NCBI GenBank assembly: GCA_034401795.1 | Contig: CM067370.1 | Location: 54,238,880 to 54,302,879 of the forward strand | Direction: 5' to 3' | Length of the DNA stretch: 64,000 nt | From: Chaetoderma sp. LZ-2023a | Taxonomy: Eukaryota; Mollusca; Caudofoveata; Chaetodermatida; Chaetodermatidae | Program-made: the position numbers and the translations under genes | Notes under the pieces: generated by a model | Databases searched by the model: none | Seen by the model: the letters and a program-made list of their open reading frames with translations, nothing else | Told to the model about the DNA's origin: nothing | In this document: piece by piece, positions 22,350 to 31,440 of the stretch | How positions within the stretch are numbered: the first letter of the stretch is position 1 | How the letters are laid out: each line of letters opens with the position of its first letter

Positions 22350-23204
22350 TGAGCAACTTAGTTAAGCTTAGAAACTTAAACCAACTCAGCGAGGGAAAAT
22401 GATCATAAAGATCAATAATCATCTGAAACCAGCGTTGGACAAAACTTTAATTGTTAATAAAGAGCAAGGCTGATTATGACGTCATTAATCCTATGACAGG
22501 AAAAAATCGATCCATAACAAACATCCAAGTGCAAGGACGAATTGTATCCATAACCAGAACATGTACAGAATGGACATTCCGACTACACACCCATCAGATA
22601 AATACTGATAACAATGGTAAATACAGTTAATTTTCTCTAAAATAATTAACATCACCTCATATCAATAATTAGATACACTTGTATAGACAAACCATTCAAC
22701 GTGATGACCTGGAGCACTCCACCAAGACTACGCCTCCTAACACTCTCCACCTTAGGGGAAGGAGTTGGATCAAGAGGGCAAAGTGAGAAGACCTTTATAC
22801 TAGGCCTCCGACTCACTGGACATAGACTTTTTGGTTAGATAACCTAACAGTATTAGTAGGAAATGGAACCAAGGTGGAGAAAAACAAACTCTCTGATGCT
22901 GTGATGTCCATTACATATCCTCACCTAGACCTGTGGACATAAACACAAAGAGAGATTAGTATTATATAGCACCTAGTTGAAATAAACCAACTAAACAAGG
23001 CGCTTATCACGGTAAACGCGAGTCCCGGAAACACATTACACCGGGAAAAAACTCGCTAATTTTACTAGAAGTCACCTGATGTATAGGTCCTGGACCCTCC
23101 ATTGGCGAAGTATTCCGTCCTGCCATCTTAATCAGGGGTTATCACTTCTAAATAACACTCAAAAGACTTTGAAAAGAGTTTAGAAAAGCTCTAGCACAAA
23201 AACA
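22350..23204 (-). other. DIRS B 5' leader
   Basis: The roughly 850-base noncoding segment between the right ITR and the gag ATG is AT-rich and has no ORF of interest. It presumably holds the transcription start. No CRE was seen here, unlike A. Confidence 0.5.
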
Positions 23205-23395
23205 TGTGTAGACTCTGCCAATAAATTAGCAAAGAGGAAGTGCTAGTCTGCGCATGCGCGGTGGTGGGGCTGGCATCCGCCAGACTACACTCTGACTCCC
23301 TGCCCAGTAGGGGCACCTAACTGTTTTAATCTGAGTGTTTATTGAGTGAAAGCCGATATTTAGCAATATCAATAAGTATTAGGGAGGTAAGTATA
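23205..23395. repeat. DIRS B right inverted terminal repeat with NRF1-like palindrome
   Basis: Inverted copy of 16566-16790. It carries TGCGCATGCGCG at 23249-23260, the mirror of the palindrome in the left ITR. Confidence 0.9.
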
Positions 23396-23411
23396 CTCTT
23401 GAAGTGAAATT

Positions 23412-23653
23412 TTAAAGACATTTCCTAAAATCAGCCTAAATCCAAAATGGCCGCTGGCCAAATTGGCCGATCAGGTTCATTTGAACAAACTTGGATCCCG
23501 ATGCCCTAAGGATGCTTCCTGCCAAATATAAGTGAAACTGGCCCAGTGCTTCTTGAGAAGAAGTCGTTTAAAGGAAAAGTTGACAGACGACGGACGGACG
23601 ACGGATGGTCGCCACAGCATAAGCTCACATTCAGGCCAGGTGAGCTAATAAGA
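23412..23653 (+). repeat. Long dispersed repeat, part 2 (after DIRS B)
   Basis: Continues 15019-16522 past the DIRS insertion. It contains aaaatggccgctggccaaat and gatgccctaaggatgcttcc, then a GACGG-rich stretch (23583-23608) and aggtgagctaataag at the end. Confidence 0.75.
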
Positions 23654-23775
23654 TAGTAATGTATCTTAGCTTATGATTGTCTTGAAAAAAGCAGAACAGA
23701 TGATTTGCCATTTATGGAATAGTACCTATTTCTCATTGTTATTTAAATAAAACGTTAATGTATATACAGTATACA

Positions 23776-23981
23776 TGAAAATTCCCCAATATTCCCCAAA
23801 TTTCCGCAATCTGAAAATTCCCAAAATATTCCATGGAACATTTCCAAAATTCCCGGAAAGTTTCCATGCCTGTGCAACCCTAACGCAGATATGCAGATAC
23901 ATACAAATAAATGCACACCACACAACACACTCACCCACCCACCCACTCAGCTCATACACACAACCCCCCCCCCCCGCTCAG

Positions 23982-24012
<31 letters not shown>
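23776..24012. repeat. Inverted partner of 13460-13620, with (CA)n tract
   Basis: The block from attccccaatattcccc through gtgcaaccct to a CA-rich stretch is the reverse complement of 13460-13620. It ends in a poly-C run and a (CA)n microsatellite at about 23992-24012, just past the donor of GluN1 exon 2. Confidence 0.6.
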
Positions 24013-24054
24013 TGAGTCTACGCACATGCACCCAAAGCTTACATATTAACAAAC

Positions 24055-24369
24055 CTTATCAGAAAGAGCCTCTTCTCGAGATGCTATTCCGAGGACTGGA
24101 ATTTTGTAGAATGCAGCCATGTATGACAAAGACTCTGGTGAATTATCTAAGTTTGGTGGATGACTAACAACAATGGCCGAGACCTGTTCTTTCATGACGA
24201 CCTCACAGATGAGCATGGCTGCATGGACTGGATTGACATCCATAATGAATGTTGTGCTGTTAAACCACACAGACGGAAGAATCCAGGGTTTGTCTCTGAG
24301 TTTAGAAACAGCATCTTTGAAGAAAGATTCTTGCTCAGGTGAACTAAGAATGCCAGCAAGATTGACAAC
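24055..24369 (-). CDS. GRIN1: NMDA receptor subunit 1 (GluN1), exon 2
   Basis: A 105-codon exon, phase 0 at both ends. It encodes the start of the amino-terminal domain: NLAGILSSPEQESFFKDAV (family pattern N.GA.LS....E..F..AV), an N-glycosylation-type FNST, VHAAMLICEVVMKEQVSAIV, and SHPPNLDNS followed by FYKIPVLGIASREEALSDK. The SHPP ... Y.A.FY.IPVLG ... SDK layout is characteristic of GluN1. The acceptor is ttctgtgtag (AG at 24371-24370) and the donor gtttgt (24054-24049). It continues exactly into exon 3 at 13189. Confidence 0.92.
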
Positions 24370-24811
24370 CTACACAGAAAGTAAAACCTCTTAAACCTTT
24401 CACCAACAAATCCGGGAAAAACTTCCGAAAAAGTACATTCATTATGATATAAAACTTATCCTGTCAAATATTTTGAAATGAATTTGACTGGAAGCCATTT
24501 CTTCAGTCAAATTAATTTCAAAATATTTAAAATTAATCAAATAGTCAGTCGAATTAATTTCAAACTATTCAACAGTTTCCTGTATAGTTGCCTTGAAAAT
24601 GAGATAGGGAATTCATCTGTGAAAGGGTTCCAATTTAATTGTTCATAAATTACCTAATTACATAAATGCACATGTAAATACCTATATCATTGGATGAATC
24701 CATTTATCAGATGGTAGTGGATACCTCCTAAATCAACAGGTAGACATCTCTTCTACAGATGTCAATCAACATTTAGACATCAGCATGGTAAGATGGTAAG
24801 TAAAGACTTAC
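24370..24811 (-). other. GluN1 intron 1 with MITE family 2 copy
   Basis: A 442-base intron with donor gtaagt at 24811-24806 and acceptor AG at 24371-24370. It contains the second palindromic MITE family 2 copy (about 24465-24560), with inverted aaattaatttga/tcaaattaattt-type arms. Confidence 0.65.
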
Positions 24812-24898
24812 GTGTAATGATGCTGCTAAATTCACAAAACAGAAGTAGTAGAAGAGAGATGCCTGTAACATGCCGTGGGAAGAAAGAAGAGCCAGCAT
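24812..24898 (-). CDS. GRIN1: GluN1 exon 1: start codon and signal peptide
   Basis: 29 codons from ATG at 24898, ending at a gtaagt donor in phase 0 and continuing into exon 2 (VVNLAG). The segment LQASLFYYFCFVNLAAS is strongly hydrophobic, as expected for the signal peptide of a class C-like ionotropic receptor. An in-frame TAA lies 18 bases upstream of the ATG, and the context is aaaATGc. A second Met at codon 10 is an alternative start that would still leave the hydrophobic core. There is no direct evidence for the transcription start or for further 5' UTR exons. Confidence 0.78.
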
Positions 24899-25337
24899 TT
24901 TGATGAAGAGTGATTATGTGTGTACGGTCACAGCATGATATGCAGCCAGATGCTCTGGTGTATTATGGCCTATGAAGCAAGCTCTACTCTGAAATATAAT
25001 AACATACACATGTATATCAAAGAGATTAAATAAAGTGGATACAGAAGTAATCGTTTTACTATATATAGTAATATTATGCTTTGGTTTTGATATATTATGC
25101 ACCGTTTGCACAACTCTTGTTCTAAAAAAAACCCCAGTGCATGTCGATATACCTACATGCATACATGTATGGGATTACATACTTGAATGATTAAAATTCA
25201 GCTCTTACAGTGTCATCTTCTATGGCATCTTTGACCTCTAATTCTACCGTACGTCAGGCTAGGAAGTTTTAGATGACGGAGTCCAGCTTCGTATATGTCA
25301 TGTCATACAGTCCTGGTAACAGTTTGGTGGCTTGTCT

Positions 25338-25690
25338 CTAGACATTTTCTATATTAGTTTCATCAGTGTTGAATCGCGAGCTCCATATTGTGTTGCCGCG
25401 CTCAAGAAGTGGCCTCATCCAGGCTTTGAATAGTAGCCTAAACATTTCTCCATCAAGGTAGCGGAACGATCGTCTGATCAGGCCTGCTACTTGATTGGCT
25501 TTGTTGACGGTCCTTTCAACATTCTTATGGAAGGTTAACTTATCATTGAAATAAACCCAAAGATCCTTTTCACATGTTTTCATTTCTAGTTCTATCAGTT
25601 GCCTTCCAGATTCGGACATTGTCTGTGTTCAGGGTGACCCGTGCCTATCCTCATTACTTTACAATTGTGAGGATGAAATTTTAGCAACCA
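25338..25690 (-). pseudogene. LINE reverse transcriptase C-terminal fragment
   Basis: The minus-strand reading runs WLLKFHPHNCKVMRIG, a short gap, then EKDLWVYFNDKLTFHKNVE and GLIRRSFRYLDGEMF, LLFKAWMRPLLERGNTIWS. This is the segment downstream of the YADD motif in CR1/Jockey-type non-LTR elements. It is truncated at both ends and frameshifted near 25620. A related fragment is at 36738-37214. Confidence 0.75.
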
Positions 25691-25699
25691 ACATTCTGA

Positions 25700-27029
25700 C
25701 CCGAGTTGTAACTTATTGATGTTCTTTTGCAATGTATGCATTGTTTGGACTAGTATATTCTTTTTTGCTCAGATAGGGCAGTTTGGGTTGGGGACATGGG
25801 TGAGGTGTTTGGCATGGGTGGGATGGGCAAATGACATACCCCAAACCCACGCATCCGACCTGGCTGAGGAAATGGTTGGTGGAACTGGCAGTGGGGATTG
25901 GGCGATATAGGTGCAGGTTTGTTTATTCAATGTTTAGGCATTGCTATGATCGGTTCTCCACTGCTTCCCCTAAACATAACTAAACTATCACATATCTATT
26001 CCTGCCAAATAGCTACCAGTGCACTTCCGCATATCTACCCTGACCCTATTACAACCGCTAACTCCATAAATCCACTTACTATGATAGCTGCCTCTATTGA
26101 CATCACTACACATGCATGATACATCATAGATAGCTAGCTACCCATACCATACACAAATAGATATCTCAAGCCAGTGGTGTCGCTACCATGCCCAAAAACT
26201 ACCCCTACAATCATAGCCTAGACTGGCCTAATCTACTAGCCTTGTGTTAGGCTTGTTCGATTATCGCGTTGAGTTTTCGCGATCGATTAGTAAAAAATAA
26301 TTGTGAGTACTCGATTAATAAGCTTGGATACAAATCACCAAGGCTTAACAACAAAAGAATATCAACGAGGAAAATCGCAATGGTGTTTAGAAAAGTCCTT
26401 TGGAGGGCAAGAGAAGACTATTTTTGAAAATGTATCACTGGAATGCCTGGCTCGAAAATGGTTCGATTCCATTAATACATTTTCAAAAATAGTCTTCTCT
26501 TGCCCTGCAAATGGACATACATTCACTAAGAAAAATGTAATTTTTCATGACCGATCGCATTAAAAAGCAATTGAAGGTTTTGAATATTTTATGCAATAGA
26601 AAATATTCACGATTATTCGATTATTTAATTTTTAATCATATAAATTCACAATTTAAAACATAATCATGATTTTCGATTTAATCACATAATCGTGCAAGCC
26701 TACCTTGTGTAAGCATATGAGTTTAGCCTAGCATGTTAGTGTCTGTAGTCTGTACTAACTTACGTTACTCGCACAGCCTGCCAACATAGGCTAGTAGCAA
26801 TAGACTAACCTACTAACGTGCCTGCTCACCTATGTGACAATGCAGCCACATCAATTGGCTGTTAAATCATTATTTTCATTTGTTTTCTATATCTTTCTAT
26901 TAGTTTTTTTCTCAGCCAGGCCAGTGTGTGTGTGTGTGTGTGTGTGCGTGCATGTGAGGGAATGTGTAGAGTGGACACACCTCAACCCAATGCACTCTGG
27001 CCTGGCTGTGGAAACGTTTGGTGAAACTG
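25700..27029. other. Intergenic repeat-poor sequence with MITE and (GT)n
   Basis: No gene was recognised. It contains palindromic MITE family 1 at 26395-26570, a (GT)n run at about 26925-26947, and a CATG/CTAG-rich approach to the array at 27030. Confidence 0.45.
26395..26570. mobile_element. Palindromic MITE family 1, best-preserved copy
   Basis: The arm gaagactatttttgaaaatg (26414-26433) is mirrored by cattttcaaaaatagtcttc (26479-26498) around a core of ggaatgcctggctcg and cgattccatt. The arms are almost perfect, so this copy is the youngest of the six seen. The phrase ctgcaaatggacat follows, as in other copies. Confidence 0.65.
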
Positions 27030-28340
27030 GTCTAGTCTACTAGCTAGCCAACTAGCCAATTACACTAAACTTCTAGCCTAGTCCACTAGCCTAGTCTACT
27101 AACTAGACTTCTATCCTAATTTACTAGCTTAGACTTCAAGACATCAATATTATCTCACAAGCATAGACTTCTAATCTGGTCTACTAGCCTAGCATCTGGA
27201 CTTCTAGCCAGCTAATCTATTAGCCTAGACTGCTTTCATATCCTACTAGACTAGACTTCTAGTCCAGTTTACTAACATATTAGCTTAGACTACCAGCCTA
27301 GATTACTGGACTACTTGCTTAGACTTCTAGCCTAGTCTATTAGTCTAAAAACCCAGACATCTAGCCTAGTCTATTAACCTACTAGCTTCGACCTCTAGTA
27401 TAGACTTCTAGACTAATCTACTCACCTACTTCACTAGACTTCTAGCCTAGTCTACTAAGCTAGACGTCTAGCCTAGCGTACTAGCCTAGACTTCTAGTCT
27501 AATAGCCCATACTTCTAGGCTAGACTATTAGCTTAGCCTTCTAACCAAATCGACATGACTTCTAGCCTAGTCTACTACCGTAGAGCTCTTGTCTAGACTT
27601 CTACTAGACTAGACCTCTAGCCCAGTCTACTAACATATTAGCCTACACTTGTTGCCTAATCCACTAGTCTAGACTAATCTACCCAGCTATGAGACTAGAC
27701 TTCTAGCCTAGTCTACTAACCTAGACCTCTATACAAGCCTACTAGCCTAAACTTCTAGTCTAATAGCCCATACTTCTAGCCTAGTCTACTAGACTAAGAT
27801 ATCAAGTCTAGACTACTAGCTTAGCCTTCTAACCAAATCAGCATGACTTCTAGCTTAGTCTACTAGCGTAGAGCTCTCGTCTAGACTTCTACTAGGTTAG
27901 ACCTCTAGCCCAGTCCACTAACATATTAGCCTACACTTCTATCCTAATACACTAGTCTACTTGCATAGAGTTCTATCCTAGACGTCTATCCTAGTCTACT
28001 AGTATAGACTTCTAGATAATCTAATAGCCTACTAGCCTAGTCTACTAACCTAGTCTATTAGCCTAGATTTCTAGTCTTGACCTTTAGGTTAATATCCAGA
28101 TTTCTAAACCAATCTACTAGACTTCTAGCCTAGTCTACTAGCCTCATAGCATAGACGTCCAGCCGAGTCTACTCACCTATTAGACTAGATTTCTAGCCTA
28201 TGCTTCTAGGCTAGTATATTAGCCTAATAGTCCATGTCCAGATTAGTCTACGAGTATAGATTTCTAGTCTAGTCTACTACCCTAGACTTCTAGCCTAATC
28301 TAGTTGCCTACTAGCCTAGACTTATATCCTATATTGTTGC
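27030..28340. repeat. Degenerate CTAG-rich tandem array
   Basis: About 1.3 kb built from variable phrases of tctagcctagtctactagcc type, with spacing that is not strictly periodic. CTAG and TAGACTAG recur on both strands because the unit is nearly self-complementary. A related array is at 53641-54782 and 55554-56365. Confidence 0.85.
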
Positions 28341-28360
28341 TCACCCACAGGGTGTAGGGG

Positions 28361-30144
28361 TTACCAATCTGCGTGATTAATGCCTACAGGATCCATAGTA
28401 TGTAGTTGGTGGATCCAGTAAAATTTGCAGTCCTTGCGTGGAGTTGTGGGTCCCTCGCTATCAGGATGGTGACGAAAAACCTCTATGACCCTGTATTTGA
28501 TACAGTTTGTATCATGTCCAGGCAGGTTAAAATGTTGTGAGACTGGTTTCTTTTTTTGTTTTTGTACATGTATCTCTGATGTGTTCTTTGATGCATATCT
28601 GGACTTCAAGTTTAGTCTCACCCACATATTGCATGTTACATTTGGAACACGTGAGGCGGTAGAGCGATAACTCACTTGTGCACGTGTGTGTGATGGAAGG
28701 TTTTGCTCTTCTCTAGATGACTGCAAAAGATGCAATTGATTTTTTGGCAGGGTTCTATTTTGTTTGGAGTGGAACTTTATCGGCATCCTCTTTTATTATT
28801 TTATTTATTATCACATTTGGTCAAGAAAATTTTCATATTTTCTTACTGAATGTCCATTTAATGGCAAAGAAAATGTAATTTTTGTAAATTTATTATTCGA
28901 ATGACTGGCTCAGTTATCGATCCAGTCATTCCAGTGGTAAATTTTCAAAAATTCTCTTGACCTATAAATGGACATTCCACAAGACCATAGCCGAGGCCGG
29001 TATGACCATTAAAGGGTTAAAAGAGACACCACCAGCTGGTATTTTATGGTGGGGTTTTTCTGTAAAGGTGTCCTTGCATTTTGGACTTGTATGCAGGAGA
29101 TCCTGTGTCTGTTGATGATCTTTTTAGACAGATGCTGTGTGGGTGGAAATCAGTTATTAGTGGGATCCTCTTGAGTTTCTTTGATTTCTCCCTTGGTGCA
29201 AGCAGGGATATCTTGTCTTGTTGTAGTGCTTTGTTGTAACTTTCGAACAGTGAATCGACTGGATAACCTGTTTTCATAGTGGTTGATTGTATTATGACTA
29301 TGTTTTTCGTAGTCTTCTGTATTGCCACAAATTCTCCTGACTCTCAGGAATTGAACATATGGACTCACATTTTTACTGGAGTCCGGGTGTGCTGATTGGT
29401 AGTGTAGATACCTGTGTGTATCAGCCGGTTTTGTGTACAAGTTTGAGTGTGTGGTTACCAGAGATTGAGACCAGTGTGTCTAGGAAACTCGCTTCGTGGT
29501 GTGAGATTTCAGCTGTGAATTTGATGCTTTCGTGTGATGAGTTCATATAGTTGATGAAGGTGTTCAGTTTTTCTCTTCCCTCTGTCCATATCATAAAGAT
29601 GTCATCTATATAACAGAGATAGAGTAAGGGTTTGCATGGGTTGTTTCTAAGCAATTTCCCTTCTAAATCTACCATAAAGATAATGGTATAGCTGGGTGCT
29701 ACTTTTGTACCCATGGCTGTCCCTCCTATTTGGAGATAAGGTTTATTGTTGAAAACCAAGTTGTTACAAGTTAATACGATTTTCAAGAGACAGTAGGGAC
29801 CTCGGACTGGTCTGGCCTGGGGTCCCTTATGTCCTAATTTGCTGTAGCTCTCATACCTTCTAGATTCGGTATGTTGATGTAAAGTGACGTGACATCCACA
29901 GTGACTAGAATGGCATTATCGGGTAGAATGGCATAAGAATCAAGTTTGTTTATAAATCAGTGGTGTCACCGACATATGAGGGTATGTCTGTTAGGTGGAT
30001 TTTAATATGTTCGTCCACGAAGCTACTGATGAGCTCAGTAGGATTCCCATTCCCACTGATAATAGGGCTACCTGGCCCTGGGATAGTCATGTTATCCTCA
30101 TAACCTGGGACAACACCAATGACATCAGACAACACGCACGTCAC
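28361..30144 (-). pseudogene. Penelope-like element: RT and GIY-YIG endonuclease remains
   Basis: The RT begins near 30144 with GSPIISGNGNPTELISSFVD and has motif A (ILVTVDVTSLYINIP, near 29870-29920). It then has YLQIGGTAMGTKVAPSY and motif C (CYIDDIFMIW, near 29590-29620), then the ISFLDT/FTAEIS-type region. Near 28570-28670, CSKCNMQYVGETK and IKEHIRD match the GIY-YIG endonuclease typical of Penelope elements. The arginine expected after YVGET appears as Cys. Several frameshifts are present, the 5' part is missing, and a MITE lies between the RT and the nuclease. Confidence 0.85.
28800..29020. mobile_element. Palindromic MITE family 1 copy inside Penelope-like element
   Basis: The core aatgactggctcagttatcg with the return arm ccagtcattccagtgg lies around 28897-28945, within arms of aaaattttca type. 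It splits the Penelope reading between the RT and GIY-YIG parts, so it inserted after that copy arrived. Confidence 0.6.
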
Positions 30145-30226
30145 AACACATACTCATGTCATACGCACGTTTGACGTCACGCTACTTTGACGTCAAACTA
30201 CAACAGTAAAAACACTTTGACGTTAT
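30137..30226. promoter_or_regulatory. Cluster of CRE-like sites
   Basis: Two perfect TGACGTCA palindromes (30172-30179, 30188-30195), one TGACGTTA (30218-30225) and a CGTCA half-site (30139-30143) fall within 90 bases. They lie 80-170 bases upstream of the ATG at 30309. CRE palindromes bind CREB/ATF-type bZIP factors in animals. Promoter activity here is inference. Confidence 0.5.
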
Positions 30227-30308
30227 CAAGCAAATAGGTGATCTATACGTGTACCTGTGGCAGTTTTTTATCAACACAAGAGCCTGTCAAGACACAAATC
30301 TATCAAAC

Positions 30309-30929
30309 ATGGCATCACCACTAGTCAGTACCCTGGTCATTGTACAATTCGTCATTTTCATGGAAAGAAGACCTGAAACGTCACTAAGAAAACAGCATCC
30401 TGTCAGTCACACAAACCTGACTTTGGAAGTAGAATTCATCAACACCAGCGTAGAATCTGCAACCTCTTTACACAACTTGTTATTGGAGAGTCTGTTGCAC
30501 TTATCTTTCAACACCAGTCTTTCCACCAGCACGGAACCAAGGTTCAACACTGGCAACCTGCCAGTTCTCAACCTAAACATAGCCTTTGACGAATTTGACC
30601 GGGAATTAGATAATTCCCTCAGCTCAACCATTCCAGCCGCTATGGAAACATATAAGCATGAAGCGGTTCCCTATAGCATTGAAGAAGAAACAATATTCTT
30701 CGACAAAGCTGCTGAAGAAAATTTTGATCGACTAGATCGATCAATTCCAGCAACACCTGATAGTAGAGTCAGCAAATATAACTCACCAGCTGAAATTAAC
30801 TCTCCATCTCCACCCGCATCACCAAGCTGGGGAGCTGAAGCACCCATAATTAAATCCACGTACACCCTTCTGGGACACAAATTTCACCAAAAATTAGTCG
30901 GCCAATTGTGTACATACATCACACTGTGA
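30309..30929 (+). CDS. Hypothetical protein (207 codons), function unknown
   Basis: The open frame begins MASPLVSTLVIVQFVIFMERRP, and a further in-frame ATG lies upstream at 30249. The first ~18 residues are hydrophobic and could be a signal or anchor. The remainder is rich in Ser/Thr/Asn with hydrophobic repeats (LHNLLLESLLHLSFNTSLS), then acidic and proline-rich stretches (NSPSPPASPSWG). No family was recognised. It is not a mirror of the neighbouring Penelope frames, and it sits directly downstream of the CRE cluster. It could be a first exon, an ORF of an unrecognised element, or chance. Confidence 0.35.
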   Translation: MASPLVSTLVIVQFVIFMERRPETSLRKQHPVSHTNLTLEVEFINTSVESATSLHNLLLESLLHLSFNTSLSTSTEPRFNTGNLPVLNLNIAFDEFDRELDNSLSSTIPAAMETYKHEAVPYSIEEETIFFDKAAEENFDRLDRSIPATPDSRVSKYNSPAEINSPSPPASPSWGAEAPIIKSTYTLLGHKFHQKLVGQLCTYITL

Positions 30930-30969
30930 ATCAACGTTACATACACAGAGCTGCCAACCCCCAGTTCAA

Positions 30970-31070
30970 GCAATCAGTAGTTTCCGGTGAAAAAACATGA
31001 TTTTCAGTAGTTTCACACACTCTTTCAGTAGTGGATTTTCAGTAGTTTGAGGAACCGTTCAGTAGTGATT
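30970..31070 (+). repeat. Cluster of five CAGTAGT motifs
   Basis: CAGTAGT starts at 30975, 31005, 31026, 31040 and 31060, mostly preceded by TT. Spacing of 14-30 bases excludes a simple tandem repeat. It lies between the hypothetical ORF and a MITE copy. Its function is unknown. Confidence 0.5.
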
Positions 31071-31094
31071 AAAAAAGCAGCAAAACACTTGATT

Positions 31095-31200
31095 TTAAAC
31101 AAGGCGAGAGAAGAATATCTATGAAATTTTACCACTGGAATGATTGACAGTTATCGAGTCAGTAATTCAGGTGGAATCCAAAACAGAGTTCACCCACATA
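31095..31200. mobile_element. Palindromic MITE family 1, diverged copy
   Basis: It contains aaattttaccactggaatga, tatcgagtcagtaattcag and a gtggaat end, matching the family core. Confidence 0.45.
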
Positions 31201-31440
31201 TACCGTGAACTACAAAGCATGAAACTAAAGAAAATGACGATCCACTCCATGGCGGCGAACCATGAAGGAAAAGTACAATCCTGGGCTCACTGCTTTGCAG
31301 TACAGCTGACATTGCTGCATCATGGGGAACATAGCTTTCCAGTCCTTCTGGAAGCTATGGATTCATAGATCAAAGATGTCCTTGGTAAAAAGACTACGTT
31401 TATACAATGCAACCTGCGTTTCCTTGATGCACTCCTTGGT
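31201..31440. other. Short unassigned stretch with a 75-codon ORF
   Basis: Frame 31144-31368 (+) encodes KLKKMTIHSMAANHEGKVQS and LLHHGEHSFPVLLEAM. It reads like a real protein fragment but was not recognised. It overlaps the MITE end, so the ATG is not meaningful. It may be an exon remnant or transposon fragment. Confidence 0.2.

Larger units (their letters stand above)
16523..23411 (-). mobile_element. DIRS-like retrotransposon B (full length, second family)
   Basis: A 6.9-kb element in GluN1 intron 2 on the same strand as the gene. The order from its 5' end is ITR, leader, gag-like ORF, RT plus RNase H, tyrosine recombinase, ICR and ITR. It interrupts the dispersed repeat: the empty-site sequence gaagatttttaaagac is visible at about 34502. 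The ends fall in a T-run, so the exact crossover bases are ambiguous. The proteins are clearly related to A but diverged, with unrelated ITR sequences. It is less damaged than A; the RT frame is open. Confidence 0.9.

Noticed and set aside
26450-26470. ggttcgattcc resembling a tRNA B box
   Set aside because: It lies in the palindrome of a MITE. No A box, acceptor stem or anticodon arm fits around it.
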